Below, piece by piece: positions 48,519 through 56,533 of a stretch of 60,886 nt of DNA. A program made the translations under genes and the position numbers. This stretch comes from a virus: positions 1 through 60,886 of the IMG/VR virus record IMGVR_UViG_3300027851_000031; one strand, written 5' to 3'. A model generated the notes under the pieces. It worked only from the letters and a program-made list of their open reading frames with translations. It searched no databases and was not told the DNA's origin. Numbering within the stretch: the first letter of the stretch is position 1; each line of letters opens with the position of its first letter.

Positions 48519-49147
48519 TTGGTTTCTCCTTGCAGGTAGGGTTCCACGTCCTCGAAGAAGTCCGAGAGACGCTTGTGGGGGTATTGACGCAGAGCATCAT
48601 AGAGCTGCGCGGCAATCGCGGGCAGGCTACCCTCCAGCTGGTGCTTCTCCGTCACCTTCTCGCATGCGCGGCGCATCGGCGTGACGGCGGCGTTGCCCAG
48701 GGCTTCTTCTTCCCGGCACCACAGCCAGAGTTCGAGGGTGTCCACGGCCTTCAACCAGGCCACTTCGAGGTCCGTCAGTTCCCCGAACAGCCCAAGGCGC
48801 TTCAGCAGCTCCTCCTCCGCCCGCTCATAGGCTTCGCCCAGTTCCGTGTGCGTCCACTTCGCGGGGGCCGGGACATCGCCCAACCAGCGTTCCGCAACGT
48901 CATGCCACTGGACGGCCTTGATCAACTTCAGGGACGGCTTCGGGTGGAGCAGCAGGAGGAGGCTGACAGCCCCGTAGCTGTGTTGGGCGATATTGTATTG
49001 GCCGTGGTGGGGGACAATATGGCAGCGGCGGACGGTCCCGGCTTCCCGGGTAGCGGCCAGGCGCGTCAGGAGCGGGCGCTGAACCCGCTCCCGGGCAGCT
49101 TCCGCTTCCAGCTCCGCGTCACGGATTTTGGATGCTATGCTGCCCAT
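48515..49147 (-). CDS. HD-domain nucleotide phosphohydrolase (YfbR-like)
   Basis: The 210-residue product has the HD signature: HIVPHHGQYNIAQHSYG (first His), WHDVAERWLGDVP (HD pair), and a later VDTLELWLW with an Asp. The length and motif resemble YfbR-type 5'-deoxynucleotidases. Standing between the TS-like and polymerase genes, it may remove dTMP or another competing nucleotide so that modified dUMP derivatives enter DNA. The ATG at 49147 has GGGGAG in front; a GTG two codons earlier is also possible. Confidence 0.78.
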   Translation of the reverse strand: MGSIASKIRDAELEAEAARERVQRPLLTRLAATREAGTVRRCHIVPHHGQYNIAQHSYGAVSLLLLLHPKPSLKLIKAVQWHDVAERWLGDVPAPAKWTHTELGEAYERAEEELLKRLGLFGELTDLEVAWLKAVDTLELWLWCREEEALGNAAVTPMRRACEKVTEKHQLEGSLPAIAAQLYDALRQYPHKRLSDFFEDVEPYLQGETK

Positions 49148-49149
49148 GA

Positions 49150-50202
49150 TCACTCCCCTGTACCGTAGTCCACCCCGTCATCCATCGCACGTGCCTTGCG
49201 GGCTTCGTGCGCGGCGCGGCGGCGCTCAATCCACTCGATTGCGGCCAGCTTCCAATCGGACGCGGCCACGTCCCGGAGGAGGTCCATTGCCCCGTCGAAG
49301 TCCTTGCGCTGATAGGCGGCGTGAGCCCGGGACATCGGGATGGCGACACGGCGGAAGAAGGGGTCACGGAAGCCCAGGGCGTCCGGTTCTTCCATGAACA
49401 TCTTCAGCTCCGCGTCCCATTCATACCGGCCCAGGGTCATCAGCGGGAAGGGCTCCACGGCGGCACTGGCGTAGGGGTCCGGGGTGGGCGCTCCGGTCAG
49501 CGGGTCCGGGGCGTAGTCCGCCAGAGGCGCAACCTTCTCCAGCACGTCCTTGTAGGCGTGGAAGTTGGCGGACACTTGGCGGTAGATGCCCTGCGGGACG
49601 CCCACGGAGCGGGCCACGTACTCGTGGAGGTAGCTGAAGTGGACGGCGTTGGCCCCGTAGGCTCCCCAGATCATGTCGTTGGAGCGGTTCGTCACCATCA
49701 TGTCCAGGCGTCCGTCCGAAGCCACTTGGAACACGGCCTGTAGGTTGCAGGGGAGGTCCTTGCCTTGACGGCCCAGGTCCGCGTCCGTGTCCCACATCGA
49801 CAGGACTTGGCGGCGGTCATCCGGGTTCGCCTTCAGGGCGTCGATGATCTTGGGCAGTTGGTCATCGAAGAAGAACCTGCGCCAGCGGAACCCGTAAGCC
49901 CCGTGGAACGTCACCCCGTCATCCGAGTAGGTGCGCATGCGCTTCACGTAGCGGGCCACGTAGTCCACATCACGGCGTCCCGCCAGCATCCAGAGGCTTT
50001 CGATCAGGTGGAAGAAGGGGTTGCAGTCCCGCTCCGCCCAGAACATCACCCGCTCCGCAGGGCGGAGGTACACCGTGGTCACTGGCTCCGGGAACATCCG
50101 GACGGGACCATTGCGGCTGTCGCGCTCCACCCCTTCGTTGGCCAGCTGATACAGGGCTTCGGGAAGGGCTTGGTGGGCGTTGCGTGCTTTGATGACTTTC
50201 AT
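49150..50202 (-). CDS. Thymidylate synthase-type dUMP hydroxymethylase
   Basis: The protein is 350 residues. TS landmarks are present: GFRWR near 104-108, Arg130-Arg131 in DDRRQVLSMW, the nucleophile Cys152 in DLPCNLQAVFQ, NRSNDMIWGAYGANAVHF (171-189) and ANFHAY. Asn, not His, follows the catalytic cysteine. In hypermodifying phages such TS homologues make 5-hydroxymethyl-dUMP from dUMP with methylene-tetrahydrofolate. Clustering with the kinase, radical SAM and PLP genes supports hydroxymethylase over classical thymidylate synthase, but the sequence alone does not settle it. Start ATG 50202 overlaps the previous stop. Confidence 0.83.
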   Translation of the reverse strand: MKVIKARNAHQALPEALYQLANEGVERDSRNGPVRMFPEPVTTVYLRPAERVMFWAERDCNPFFHLIESLWMLAGRRDVDYVARYVKRMRTYSDDGVTFHGAYGFRWRRFFFDDQLPKIIDALKANPDDRRQVLSMWDTDADLGRQGKDLPCNLQAVFQVASDGRLDMMVTNRSNDMIWGAYGANAVHFSYLHEYVARSVGVPQGIYRQVSANFHAYKDVLEKVAPLADYAPDPLTGAPTPDPYASAAVEPFPLMTLGRYEWDAELKMFMEEPDALGFRDPFFRRVAIPMSRAHAAYQRKDFDGAMDLLRDVAASDWKLAAIEWIERRRAAHEARKARAMDDGVDYGTGE

Positions 50203-50759
50203 TTTGCTTCCTTCTTGGGCAGGCCCAGGCGGGCGTTCAGGTCTTGGACGGGCAGCGCGGGGAGATAGCGGCCCGTGGCGGTTTGTTTGAAGTCCTCAAC
50301 GAAGGGCTCCACCTCCGGCCAGGTCTCAATCAGCTTCTTGAGCGTGGTGACGCTGTCCAGGATCGCCTTGGTGGAGGACTCCGCCTTGCGCTCCTCCTCC
50401 GTCAGCTGGTCATTGGCCTTGCGGTAGGCGTCATGACGGACGGACAGGGGGTGCTTGCTGTCATACACACGGGCGGCGTTCGAGCGGTGCCCATAGGACA
50501 GCAGGCGGTTCTCCCCGAAGTACACGCGGGTGAAGTCTCCCCCGAAGGACACGCGCACGTCATCGTCCATCGGAAGGAACCCGGCGGGCATCGCCTTCAT
50601 CTTGGTCAGGACTTCCTCCGGGTACAGGTCCTTGTACACGGCGTCCCCGAGGGCGTACCACTCAGCCTGCAGGGCCTTCTTCCGCTCCTCGAAGGCGTGA
50701 TTCATGAGACGGCGCACCACCGTCTCCTTCATGTAAGTGTTGATGCGAACAGTTGCCAT
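50199..50759 (-). CDS. Nmad5-like protein of the modification cluster
   Basis: This 186-residue protein begins MATVRINTYMKETVVRRLMNHAF and has a central DDVRVSFGGDFTRVYFGENRLL region. I read it as resembling the nucleotide-modification-associated domain 5 (Nmad5) type proteins that occur with DNA-hypermodification genes. A helical C-terminal part follows. It overlaps the start of the TS-like gene by four bases. Its reaction is unknown; it could be structural or catalytic in the complex. Family identification is tentative. Confidence 0.68.
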   Translation of the reverse strand: MATVRINTYMKETVVRRLMNHAFEERKKALQAEWYALGDAVYKDLYPEEVLTKMKAMPAGFLPMDDDVRVSFGGDFTRVYFGENRLLSYGHRSNAARVYDSKHPLSVRHDAYRKANDQLTEEERKAESSTKAILDSVTTLKKLIETWPEVEPFVEDFKQTATGRYLPALPVQDLNARLGLPKKEAK

Positions 50760-50774
50760 TTCGTTCTCCGTTTC

Positions 50775-51710
50775 TCAGATGGTTGTTGCCTTGCGCCAGT
50801 CATACTTCGTGCGCATCTTCCCTTCGCCCAGGCGCACCCGTTCATACTTGTCGAACTCACACAGGGAGTGCTCCACGTCCATCATCTCGAAGCGGGGACC
50901 CAACGGGCCAAAAGTCTGCATGAATCCCGGATCGTCCACCACACAGAGGTCAAGCCTCAAATCGTACATTTCACGGTTGGTCTGCTCCGGGCGGGGCTTC
51001 GCTTCGAGGTTCCGCCCATACAGGCGATTCAGTCCCCGGATCGCTCCGGGACCGGCGTTGGCCCATGAATAGATGTCCGGGGCGTGACGAAGGTAGCGGG
51101 TGTGGCGGAGGTCCGTCACCACTTCATAGGCCATGAACGGCCCCCAACCGATGTAGCGGGGCTCCTGAAACAACTTCCAGACCTGCTCCAGGGAGGCTTG
51201 GCGCTTGCCTTCGAGGACTTCCACGAATGCGGCGCGGTCCTCCCACAGACGCCCAATCACGATTTCCGCGATGTAGCGGTGCTTGCTCCAGCTGTACCAC
51301 TCCTTGGCGGTGTCGGACTCCGCCCGGATCATGTACGCCCCGGTGTACACCTTGTCCCCGAAGGAAGCCTTGGCGGCAAGAACCTCCGTGACGTTCTCCG
51401 GCGCGAAGTCCTCATGGCTGGGCCAGGCCCCGGGCGCTTCGATGAGCGTGGCCAGGGTATCGGGCCAGTTGATGTAGCGGGCCAGCGCCAGCATCAGCCA
51501 AAGATGTTCGTGGCCCGCGTAGGGCTTCCGGATGTTCTGGTCAACCCAGATCGTGACCGTGTCCAGTTCGCGGAAGATGTTGCAGAACCGCCCATCACGG
51601 AGGACCGGGTCAGTGGTCCAGGGTCCGGGCTTCCCGGCCTTGCGGTCCAGGTAGATGTCGTGCCGGGCCTTCATGAAGGCGGCGATGTCGTTGAGACGCG
51701 GGGTGCTCAT
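50775..51710 (-). CDS. 5-hmdU DNA kinase helical-domain / thymine pyrophosphorylase-like protein
   Basis: The product is 311 residues from ATG 51710, preceded by GAGGAACCC. The N-terminus FMKARHDIYLDRKAGKPGPWTTDPVL and RFCNIFRELDTVTIWV matches proteins found with hydroxymethyluracil-DNA kinases and annotated as HMUDK helical domain, nucleotide-kinase domain, or alpha-glutamyl/putrescinyl thymine pyrophosphorylase. The fold resembles a helical DNA glycosylase (about 60-270). It probably recognises hmU or its phosphate in DNA, either helping the kinase or attaching a nucleophile. It begins just after the kinase gene. Confidence 0.78.
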   Translation of the reverse strand: MSTPRLNDIAAFMKARHDIYLDRKAGKPGPWTTDPVLRDGRFCNIFRELDTVTIWVDQNIRKPYAGHEHLWLMLALARYINWPDTLATLIEAPGAWPSHEDFAPENVTEVLAAKASFGDKVYTGAYMIRAESDTAKEWYSWSKHRYIAEIVIGRLWEDRAAFVEVLEGKRQASLEQVWKLFQEPRYIGWGPFMAYEVVTDLRHTRYLRHAPDIYSWANAGPGAIRGLNRLYGRNLEAKPRPEQTNREMYDLRLDLCVVDDPGFMQTFGPLGPRFEMMDVEHSLCEFDKYERVRLGEGKMRTKYDWRKATTI

Positions 51711-51721
51711 GTCTGGGTTCC

Positions 51722-52276
51722 TCAGATGACGGCCAGGAGGGCGGCGCGGGCGTCCTGCCAGGGCAGGTCCAGCACGGTTTCCTTGTCGGCCAGGGCCTTG
51801 TCGCGGACCCGGGCGATGGTGCGGTGCTTGTCGGCCACCTGGTCCTCCTTGATCGGCTTCCCGCCGTTGCGAACCTGGATGCGCTCCAGGCAGGTCTGGA
51901 GCGGGGTGTCCAGGAAGGCCCAGATCATCCCGCCGTTCGCCTTCGACCACTCCTGCCACGGACCGTAGATGGTGCTGACCACCACGCCCTCGAACAGGAC
52001 GGCCTTCACCCCCGGGTCCTTGCCCACGAACTCGATGACGGCCTTGGCGGCGGCTTGGGTCTTGATACGGTCCAGGCCAGCGGTGGTAGAACCGGCGGCG
52101 GCGGGCGTGTAGTCACCGATGATGGCGATGCCGCCCGGGCAGTAGGTGACGGGGATGGGCTTGTGAAGGTCGCCCATGTTCGCGTTCGAGACGCGGCACA
52201 GCGAATCGGTTGCGAGGCTGCGCAGCAGGGTAGTCTTGCCGGAGCCGTTACAGCCCCGCACGTTGATGTACTTCAT
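51722..52276 (-). CDS. P-loop 5-hydroxymethyluracil DNA kinase
   Basis: This 184-residue protein opens with a Walker A motif, GCNGSGKTT (residues 8-16), and has a Walker-B-like VLFEGVVVS and a lid-like segment around ERIQVRNGGKPIKED. It is shaped like small nucleoside kinases. In phages with hypermodified thymine, such a kinase phosphorylates 5-hydroxymethyldeoxyuridine already in DNA. The surrounding genes (transferase, radical SAM, PLP enzyme) make that role more likely than a generic dNMP kinase. Confidence 0.82.
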   Translation of the reverse strand: MKYINVRGCNGSGKTTLLRSLATDSLCRVSNANMGDLHKPIPVTYCPGGIAIIGDYTPAAAGSTTAGLDRIKTQAAAKAVIEFVGKDPGVKAVLFEGVVVSTIYGPWQEWSKANGGMIWAFLDTPLQTCLERIQVRNGGKPIKEDQVADKHRTIARVRDKALADKETVLDLPWQDARAALLAVI

Positions 52277-52281
52277 CTTGA

Positions 52282-52325
52282 TTCTCCATTTCAGTTGAGG
52301 GTGGGCGGAGCCGGAGCCCCGCCCG
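52282..52325 (-). terminator. Hairpin between radical SAM and kinase genes
   Basis: GGGCGG and CCGCCC form a stem around GGCTCCGGCT just after the radical SAM stop. There is no U tract; it may tune the amount of message for the downstream kinase and later genes. Confidence 0.4.
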
Positions 52326-52329
52326 GGGG

Positions 52330-53796
52330 TTATTGCTGGACCACCACCTTGATGGCTTGCAGCTTCTTCTTGATACGGTCGGGCTGTTCCTCATCGGGTC
52401 CCGCCACGTACTTGAAGTCAGGGGCGCGAAGGGCGCGGGCGGCTCCGAACACTTCCGAACCACAACGGCCTTTCAGCTTGTCTTCCGGCTTCGCATCCTC
52501 CGGGGCGCAGTACAGACAACCGGACGGCGGGCAGGCTCCCACCTCCTCGAAGTTGTCGGACAAGTCCTTGCGCGTGAACATCGGGACCTTCTGGCCGTGG
52601 CACTGGTCAGCGGTCGTGAATTGACGGCCCACACTCTGCCAACCACCACCGCCTTCGCCCTTCGCGTACTCATAGCACGTGGCGTAGGTCATCCCGAGTT
52701 CGGTGGCCCACTTCTGGTACAGTGTGTGGGCTTCGATGCGGTAAGATTGGACGATTGTGCGCTGGGCTCCGGCCTGGTTCTCCGTGAACAGGGCCTGGAA
52801 CTTCCCGGCCCGCTCCGCTCCGAACCGCTTGTGAAGGCGCTCCACCATCGCGGGTGCCCAGCTGTACCCGGCTTCCACGAACTTGACGATGACGTGGTTG
52901 TTGCCGACTTCGGCCAGGCGCTCAAACAAGCGGCGGATGTCCTCGTGCGGGGTAATCCCGGGCACCACCGGGTTCACCTGAATGGAGGTGTAGATGCCGT
53001 GGCGGCGCAGCTCCCGGATTTCGTCCAGGTGGGCTTGAAGGGAGATAGCCCCGGGGGACAGCTTGTGCCAATCCGCATCGTTGCCCGTGTTGAGGGACTT
53101 CTGGGCATAGCTGTAGCGGTTGCGCTTCAGGAGGTCGAAGGCCCAATCAGGGTAGTGAAGGCGGGAGAGGAAGAACACGGGAAGGCCCACGCGGTCGAAC
53201 TCCTCCGCCCCGCGTTGCGTGTTGTGGTACACCTCCTCAATCGGCAGGAACGGGTCCGTGAAGCTGGAGAAGTAACCGGCGGCGGAAGTATGGACCTTGG
53301 ACAGCTGGGCGCGGACCTGGTCACCGTAGTTCATCGGCACGCTGATGAGGCCAGAGCCCCGATAACCCCGGAACCCGCTGTTGACGTAGCAGAAGGCACA
53401 ACCCACGGTGCAGTAGCCCCCATATGGCTCCGTCAGGACGGCTTCCGTGAAGCAAGGACGCGGACGGCTCCCCTGCTTGTCGTTGTGCTTGTCCTGGTAC
53501 CAACCCTGCAGCGGCTTCGCGTTCGGGATGCGGATATGGGGCACGTAGGTCTTGTCATTGAAGCCCAGGTACACCTTCACCTCCTTCTTGGACTCATCGG
53601 GGGCGTTGCGGACCATGCCCACCTTCGCCATGCGGAACTTCGCACGCATGCCGGTCAGCGGGTCATCCTCCTCCTCGATTGGGCCCAGGAACTCCCGTTG
53701 GTTCGGGTCCGGGCGCATGAAGAACTTGTAAGCCTCCTGGGCTTCTTCTCCGGTTGTCTGTTCGAGCCACTGGTTGTGGTCGTGTTCACTTTGCAT
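52330..53796 (-). CDS. Radical SAM enzyme of the DNA-hypermodification pathway
   Basis: The protein is 488 residues. Cys129, Cys133 and Cys136 in GGYCTVGCAFCYVNS form the CxxxCxxC 4Fe-4S motif; the HYPDWAF and GAISLQAHLDEIREL segments belong to the partial TIM barrel. A second cysteine group near the C-terminus (CHGQ, CPPSGCLYC, RCGSE) could hold an auxiliary cluster. The M6 pathway uses a radical SAM isomerase that moves the bond to the thymine from the amine to the alpha carbon of glycine. Same gene neighbours here suggest the same reaction. It has its own promoter (P8). Confidence 0.88.
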   Translation of the reverse strand: MQSEHDHNQWLEQTTGEEAQEAYKFFMRPDPNQREFLGPIEEEDDPLTGMRAKFRMAKVGMVRNAPDESKKEVKVYLGFNDKTYVPHIRIPNAKPLQGWYQDKHNDKQGSRPRPCFTEAVLTEPYGGYCTVGCAFCYVNSGFRGYRGSGLISVPMNYGDQVRAQLSKVHTSAAGYFSSFTDPFLPIEEVYHNTQRGAEEFDRVGLPVFFLSRLHYPDWAFDLLKRNRYSYAQKSLNTGNDADWHKLSPGAISLQAHLDEIRELRRHGIYTSIQVNPVVPGITPHEDIRRLFERLAEVGNNHVIVKFVEAGYSWAPAMVERLHKRFGAERAGKFQALFTENQAGAQRTIVQSYRIEAHTLYQKWATELGMTYATCYEYAKGEGGGGWQSVGRQFTTADQCHGQKVPMFTRKDLSDNFEEVGACPPSGCLYCAPEDAKPEDKLKGRCGSEVFGAARALRAPDFKYVAGPDEEQPDRIKKKLQAIKVVVQQ

Positions 53797-53822
53797 TTCG
53801 ATTCTCCTGAAGTAGCTGAAAA

Positions 53823-53852
53823 AGTATAGAGGGGTGGTGTGAAGAAGTCTAG
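53823..53852 (-). promoter_or_regulatory. Phage-type promoter for the radical SAM gene (P8)
   Basis: On the minus strand TAGACT, 17 bases, TATACT. The -35 box overlaps the end of the NUMOD3-like gene. It provides separate transcription of the radical SAM gene and the genes after it. Confidence 0.55.
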
Positions 53853-54022
53853 TTGGAACAAGTGTTTTCCGGAGGTTCGATGCCCCGGGCGCGGTCCCAC
53901 CGGGCCTTCGCGGCTTCTGACATCTTCCGGCGGTGCTCCTCCGTGAACACCCGGCCCTTCATCCGCTCCGAGTGCGCACGCTTCTGCTCCTCCGTGCGCT
54001 GGCGTCCCTTCGGATAGCCCAT
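53849..54022 (-). CDS. NUMOD3-like mini-protein inside the modification cluster
   Basis: This 57-residue gene runs from ATG 54022 to TAG 53849. Two copies of a short basic motif are visible, TEEQKRAHSERMKGR and TEEHRRKMSEAAKARW, the form of NUMOD3 DNA-binding helices that decorate homing endonucleases. No HNH or GIY-YIG nuclease domain is attached. It could be a remnant of a homing endonuclease or a free DNA-binding peptide. Its insertion between the PLP and radical SAM genes is unusual. Confidence 0.78.
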   Translation of the reverse strand: MGYPKGRQRTEEQKRAHSERMKGRVFTEEHRRKMSEAAKARWDRARGIEPPENTCSN

Positions 54023-54025
54023 GGC

Positions 54026-54865
54026 TCAGTCTCCGATGTTCCAGAACACGATGGGCTTGCCCGCCAGCGGTTCGAGGTTCTCCGGCTTCTGGAGCCAGTT
54101 CCACGCCTTCTGGTCATAGTAGGGGTTGCACGGGAACGGAACGGAGACGCTGCTGGGCGCGGCGTCCGCGTAGTTGTAGCCCTCATCCACGAAGCGGACA
54201 CGCTCCGTCAGCTGAATCCCGGCGGCACGTTCGATGTAGGCGCGGGTGGAGTCCTGACTGCGGCTGTAGCCCATGTTCAGAATGACGTCATACCCGTCCA
54301 GGATACCGGCCTGCTTGAAGCCCAGGAGGACCCCGGCGGCAACCGTCCCGGAGCTGATGGACAGAATCAGGGTGCCTTCGCCCGGGAGGTCCGGAGCGGT
54401 GCGCAGGGCTTCCGCAGCGTTCTCCGTGATCGACTCCGGCAGCTTCAGGGCGTTGGGCATCAAGTACCCGTTCGCATAGCCGTCCATCAGCCGCTTGCGC
54501 GCTCCGTGGTACAGCACGGCGGAGCGGCCCGCCGGAAGGTCCACCAGGTCCGCCCCCAGTTGGCGGGCACGTTGCTGCTGGATGCGCGGGGCGTCCGCGT
54601 TCCCGTCCTTCTTGTAGCGGGGCCAGAAGTCCACGCACTTGCGTCCGAGTTGGTTGCAGACGTAGGCCACCGCGTGTCCGGCCTTCGAGTGATAGGTGTC
54701 CAGGACCCCGATGACTTGTTCAGGGCGGTTCTTGATGTGGGCCACCACGCCCCGTATCTTGCTGAAGGACGGACCCGGCAGCGGGGCGCAAAGGTCCTCA
54801 CGCTTGACGATGACGGGGACGCCCCGGAGGTTGTGGACTTCGAGCGGGGTGTTGTTGACTATCAT
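54026..54865 (-). CDS. PLP-dependent enzyme, fold type II
   Basis: The protein is 279 residues from ATG 54865, in an ATGA overlap. The PLP lysine is probably Lys36 in [20 protein letters not shown] near residue 160 is the phosphate-binding loop, and [17 protein letters not shown] and the C-terminal region follow the tryptophan-synthase-beta/ACC-deaminase fold. In M6-type phages a PLP enzyme decarboxylates the amino acid attached to thymine, giving an aminoethyl group. A serine or threonine lyase activity is the alternative. Confidence 0.83.
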   Translation of the reverse strand: MIVNNTPLEVHNLRGVPVIVKREDLCAPLPGPSFSKIRGVVAHIKNRPEQVIGVLDTYHSKAGHAVAYVCNQLGRKCVDFWPRYKKDGNADAPRIQQQRARQLGADLVDLPAGRSAVLYHGARKRLMDGYANGYLMPNALKLPESITENAAEALRTAPDLPGEGTLILSISSGTVAAGVLLGFKQAGILDGYDVILNMGYSRSQDSTRAYIERAAGIQLTERVRFVDEGYNYADAAPSSVSVPFPCNPYYDQKAWNWLQKPENLEPLAGKPIVFWNIGD

Positions 54866-55740
54866 GATTGCTCCTTGGGCATGTGGTGGAGGAAGGCGCG
54901 GGCGGCGGGGCACGAAGCGGCCCAGGGTTCGAGTCCGGTGTTGATCTCCCGGGTGTCGTTCCAGAGGGGGTAGTGTCCATTCATGTGGGATTTCCACTTG
55001 CACAGGACCGTCTCCACCTCCTGGATGTTCACCGGACGGTCGGACAGGGGCGGGGCTTCGAGGTCCGCGAAGTGCCCAATCAGGTACTGCGCCACCCCGT
55101 TCAGGATGACCTCCCGCTTGGGCTTCGCGTTCTCCGGGTACTTGTGGCCCTCCCGGAGCTGCCACAGCATCATCGCGGCCTTCTCCGGGTCCTTGAACAT
55201 GAACACGGCGGCGTTGTCGAAGTCAACCGGGACCTCCATCACGCGGTCCATCATGTCCGCAATCTTGAAGCCAATCCACGGTCCGAAGCCGTTGTGCTCC
55301 TGGGCGCGGTTCGAGACGGTCCGGAAGGGCAGGCGCTCCTCCTCCGTTGCGCGGGCTCCCACGTATAGCACGAAGTTCTCCGGGCGCTCCGCGTACCGCT
55401 TCTGGAGGGACGATACAGCGTTGACCGCAATCGCTGCGCGGAAGTGGCGGCGCTCATGTCCGCGTGGCCAGCGTCCTCCCACGGGGGTTTCCTCCGCGTT
55501 TTCTGCTGCGACCATCATCCAGTGCCAGAAGTCATTGCCCTCCTTCTCACTGAGGAAGGACGCAACGGCGGCGTTGTAGTAACACCAGTATGCGACCATC
55601 CAGCGGCAGAGTTGGGGGATGGAGTAGTCACCGGCCTTCTCCGCCCGGACTAGGGCGGTGTAGATCGGGTCAAGGTCCCCAGAGGTGATCAGGTGTCGCC
55701 CAAAGGACTCGATGTCCAGGCGGGGGTAGTTTCGGCTCAT
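54862..55740 (-). CDS. Amino acid:DNA transferase-like protein (ADDT/aGPT-Pplase type)
   Basis: The protein is 292 residues. The sequence [12 protein letters not shown], then [32 protein letters not shown] and [17 protein letters not shown] resembles putative amino acid:DNA transferases linked with thymine hypermodification. It is proposed to displace the phosphate or pyrophosphate of activated 5-hydroxymethyluracil in DNA with an amino acid such as glycine. It leads the cluster and overlaps the PLP gene start. The name is from recognised sequence features and order; the amino acid cannot be read from sequence. Confidence 0.78.
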   Translation of the reverse strand: MSRNYPRLDIESFGRHLITSGDLDPIYTALVRAEKAGDYSIPQLCRWMVAYWCYYNAAVASFLSEKEGNDFWHWMMVAAENAEETPVGGRWPRGHERRHFRAAIAVNAVSSLQKRYAERPENFVLYVGARATEEERLPFRTVSNRAQEHNGFGPWIGFKIADMMDRVMEVPVDFDNAAVFMFKDPEKAAMMLWQLREGHKYPENAKPKREVILNGVAQYLIGHFADLEAPPLSDRPVNIQEVETVLCKWKSHMNGHYPLWNDTREINTGLEPWAASCPAARAFLHHMPKEQS

Positions 55741-55756
55741 TGTACAAGTCTCAGTG

Positions 55757-55779
55757 TAGGCCCCGGCTTCCCGGGGCGT
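55757..55779 (-). terminator. GC hairpin before the modification cluster
   Basis: CCCCGG and CCGGGG form a compact hairpin between the DUF3489-like gene and the transferase gene. No U tract is seen, so attenuation rather than full termination is likely. Confidence 0.4.
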
Positions 55780-55786
55780 GTTGTTG

Positions 55787-56452
55787 TCAGACGGCCAGCT
55801 TGGCTTGGCGGGCGTCCGCCTTCGCCTTGCCCTTCAGCGGGGTGTGGGCGGGGATGCCCTTGGCGCACTCCGGAAGGACGATGTGGAATCGCTCCGTGCC
55901 GTCCGCGTCGAAGGAGGAGTGAACACCGTAGCCCTTGAGCTTCATGTCCCAACCGAAGCCGGAGCGGACGGTGGCCTCAGTCCAAGGCTTGTTGCCGCCG
56001 GACAAGGCATCAATCAGTTCGGCCATGGTGGAGCCGTTCTTGCGGGACAGCATGTCCAGGAGGAGGGCTTGCTTGGAACCTTCGCGGCAGGCAATCGGCT
56101 CGAAGCCGGGAGGGGTCAGGTTGGTGCCACGGGGCTTGGCGTTCTTTTTCACAGGGGTTTCCTTCTTCGAGGAAGCCACCAGGCCATTCACCCAGCTGGA
56201 GAGGACGCTGGGAGCGGTCACCACTTCTGCGACTACTTCAACAACTTCCGCTGCGGGGGCTTCGACCGGGAGCTGACCGAGCAGCTTCCAGGTACGGCTG
56301 ACGGCGGACTTCTTGTCAGCGAAGCGGGTCACCGGCTTGCCGGTTTTCAGGGCTTCGGAGACAGCGTTGAACAAGGCAACCAGCGCGGGGCCGGACAGGC
56401 TGTTCAGGATGGCTTCGGTGTAGCTGACGTTGTTGAAAGTGATCGTGTTCAT
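55787..56452 (-). CDS. DUF3489-like winged-helix protein
   Basis: The product is 221 residues from ATG 56452. The N-terminal region ([20 protein letters not shown], then [20 protein letters not shown]) is a pattern shared with plasmid and phage proteins. The C-terminal region, about 130-200, resembles DUF3489 ([28 protein letters not shown] and [20 protein letters not shown]), with a winged-helix look. It may bind DNA or regulate transcription. It has a strong upstream promoter (56503-56532) and an RBS-like GGAG. Confidence 0.75.
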   Translation of the reverse strand: MNTITFNNVSYTEAILNSLSGPALVALFNAVSEALKTGKPVTRFADKKSAVSRTWKLLGQLPVEAPAAEVVEVVAEVVTAPSVLSSWVNGLVASSKKETPVKKNAKPRGTNLTPPGFEPIACREGSKQALLLDMLSRKNGSTMAELIDALSGGNKPWTEATVRSGFGWDMKLKGYGVHSSFDADGTERFHIVLPECAKGIPAHTPLKGKAKADARQAKLAV

Positions 56453-56502
56453 GATGAGCTCCATTTCTGAGGGTTGCGGTTCGTTGTTCGACCGTGAGAA
56501 GA

Positions 56503-56532
56503 AGTATAGTGCCATTCATGCGAAAAAGTAAA
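56503..56532 (-). promoter_or_regulatory. Phage-type promoter (P9)
   Basis: TTTACT, 18 bases, TATACT on the minus strand, immediately after a 13-pair hairpin. It drives the DUF3489-like gene and possibly the modification cluster. Confidence 0.7.
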
Positions 56533-56533
56533 G

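Noticed and set aside
39266-49147. 2-aminoadenine (Z) genome system
   Set aside because: A MazG-like enzyme and an HD hydrolase are present, as in Z phages, but no PurZ (adenylosuccinate synthetase-like) gene exists anywhere, and the modification cluster points to thymine.
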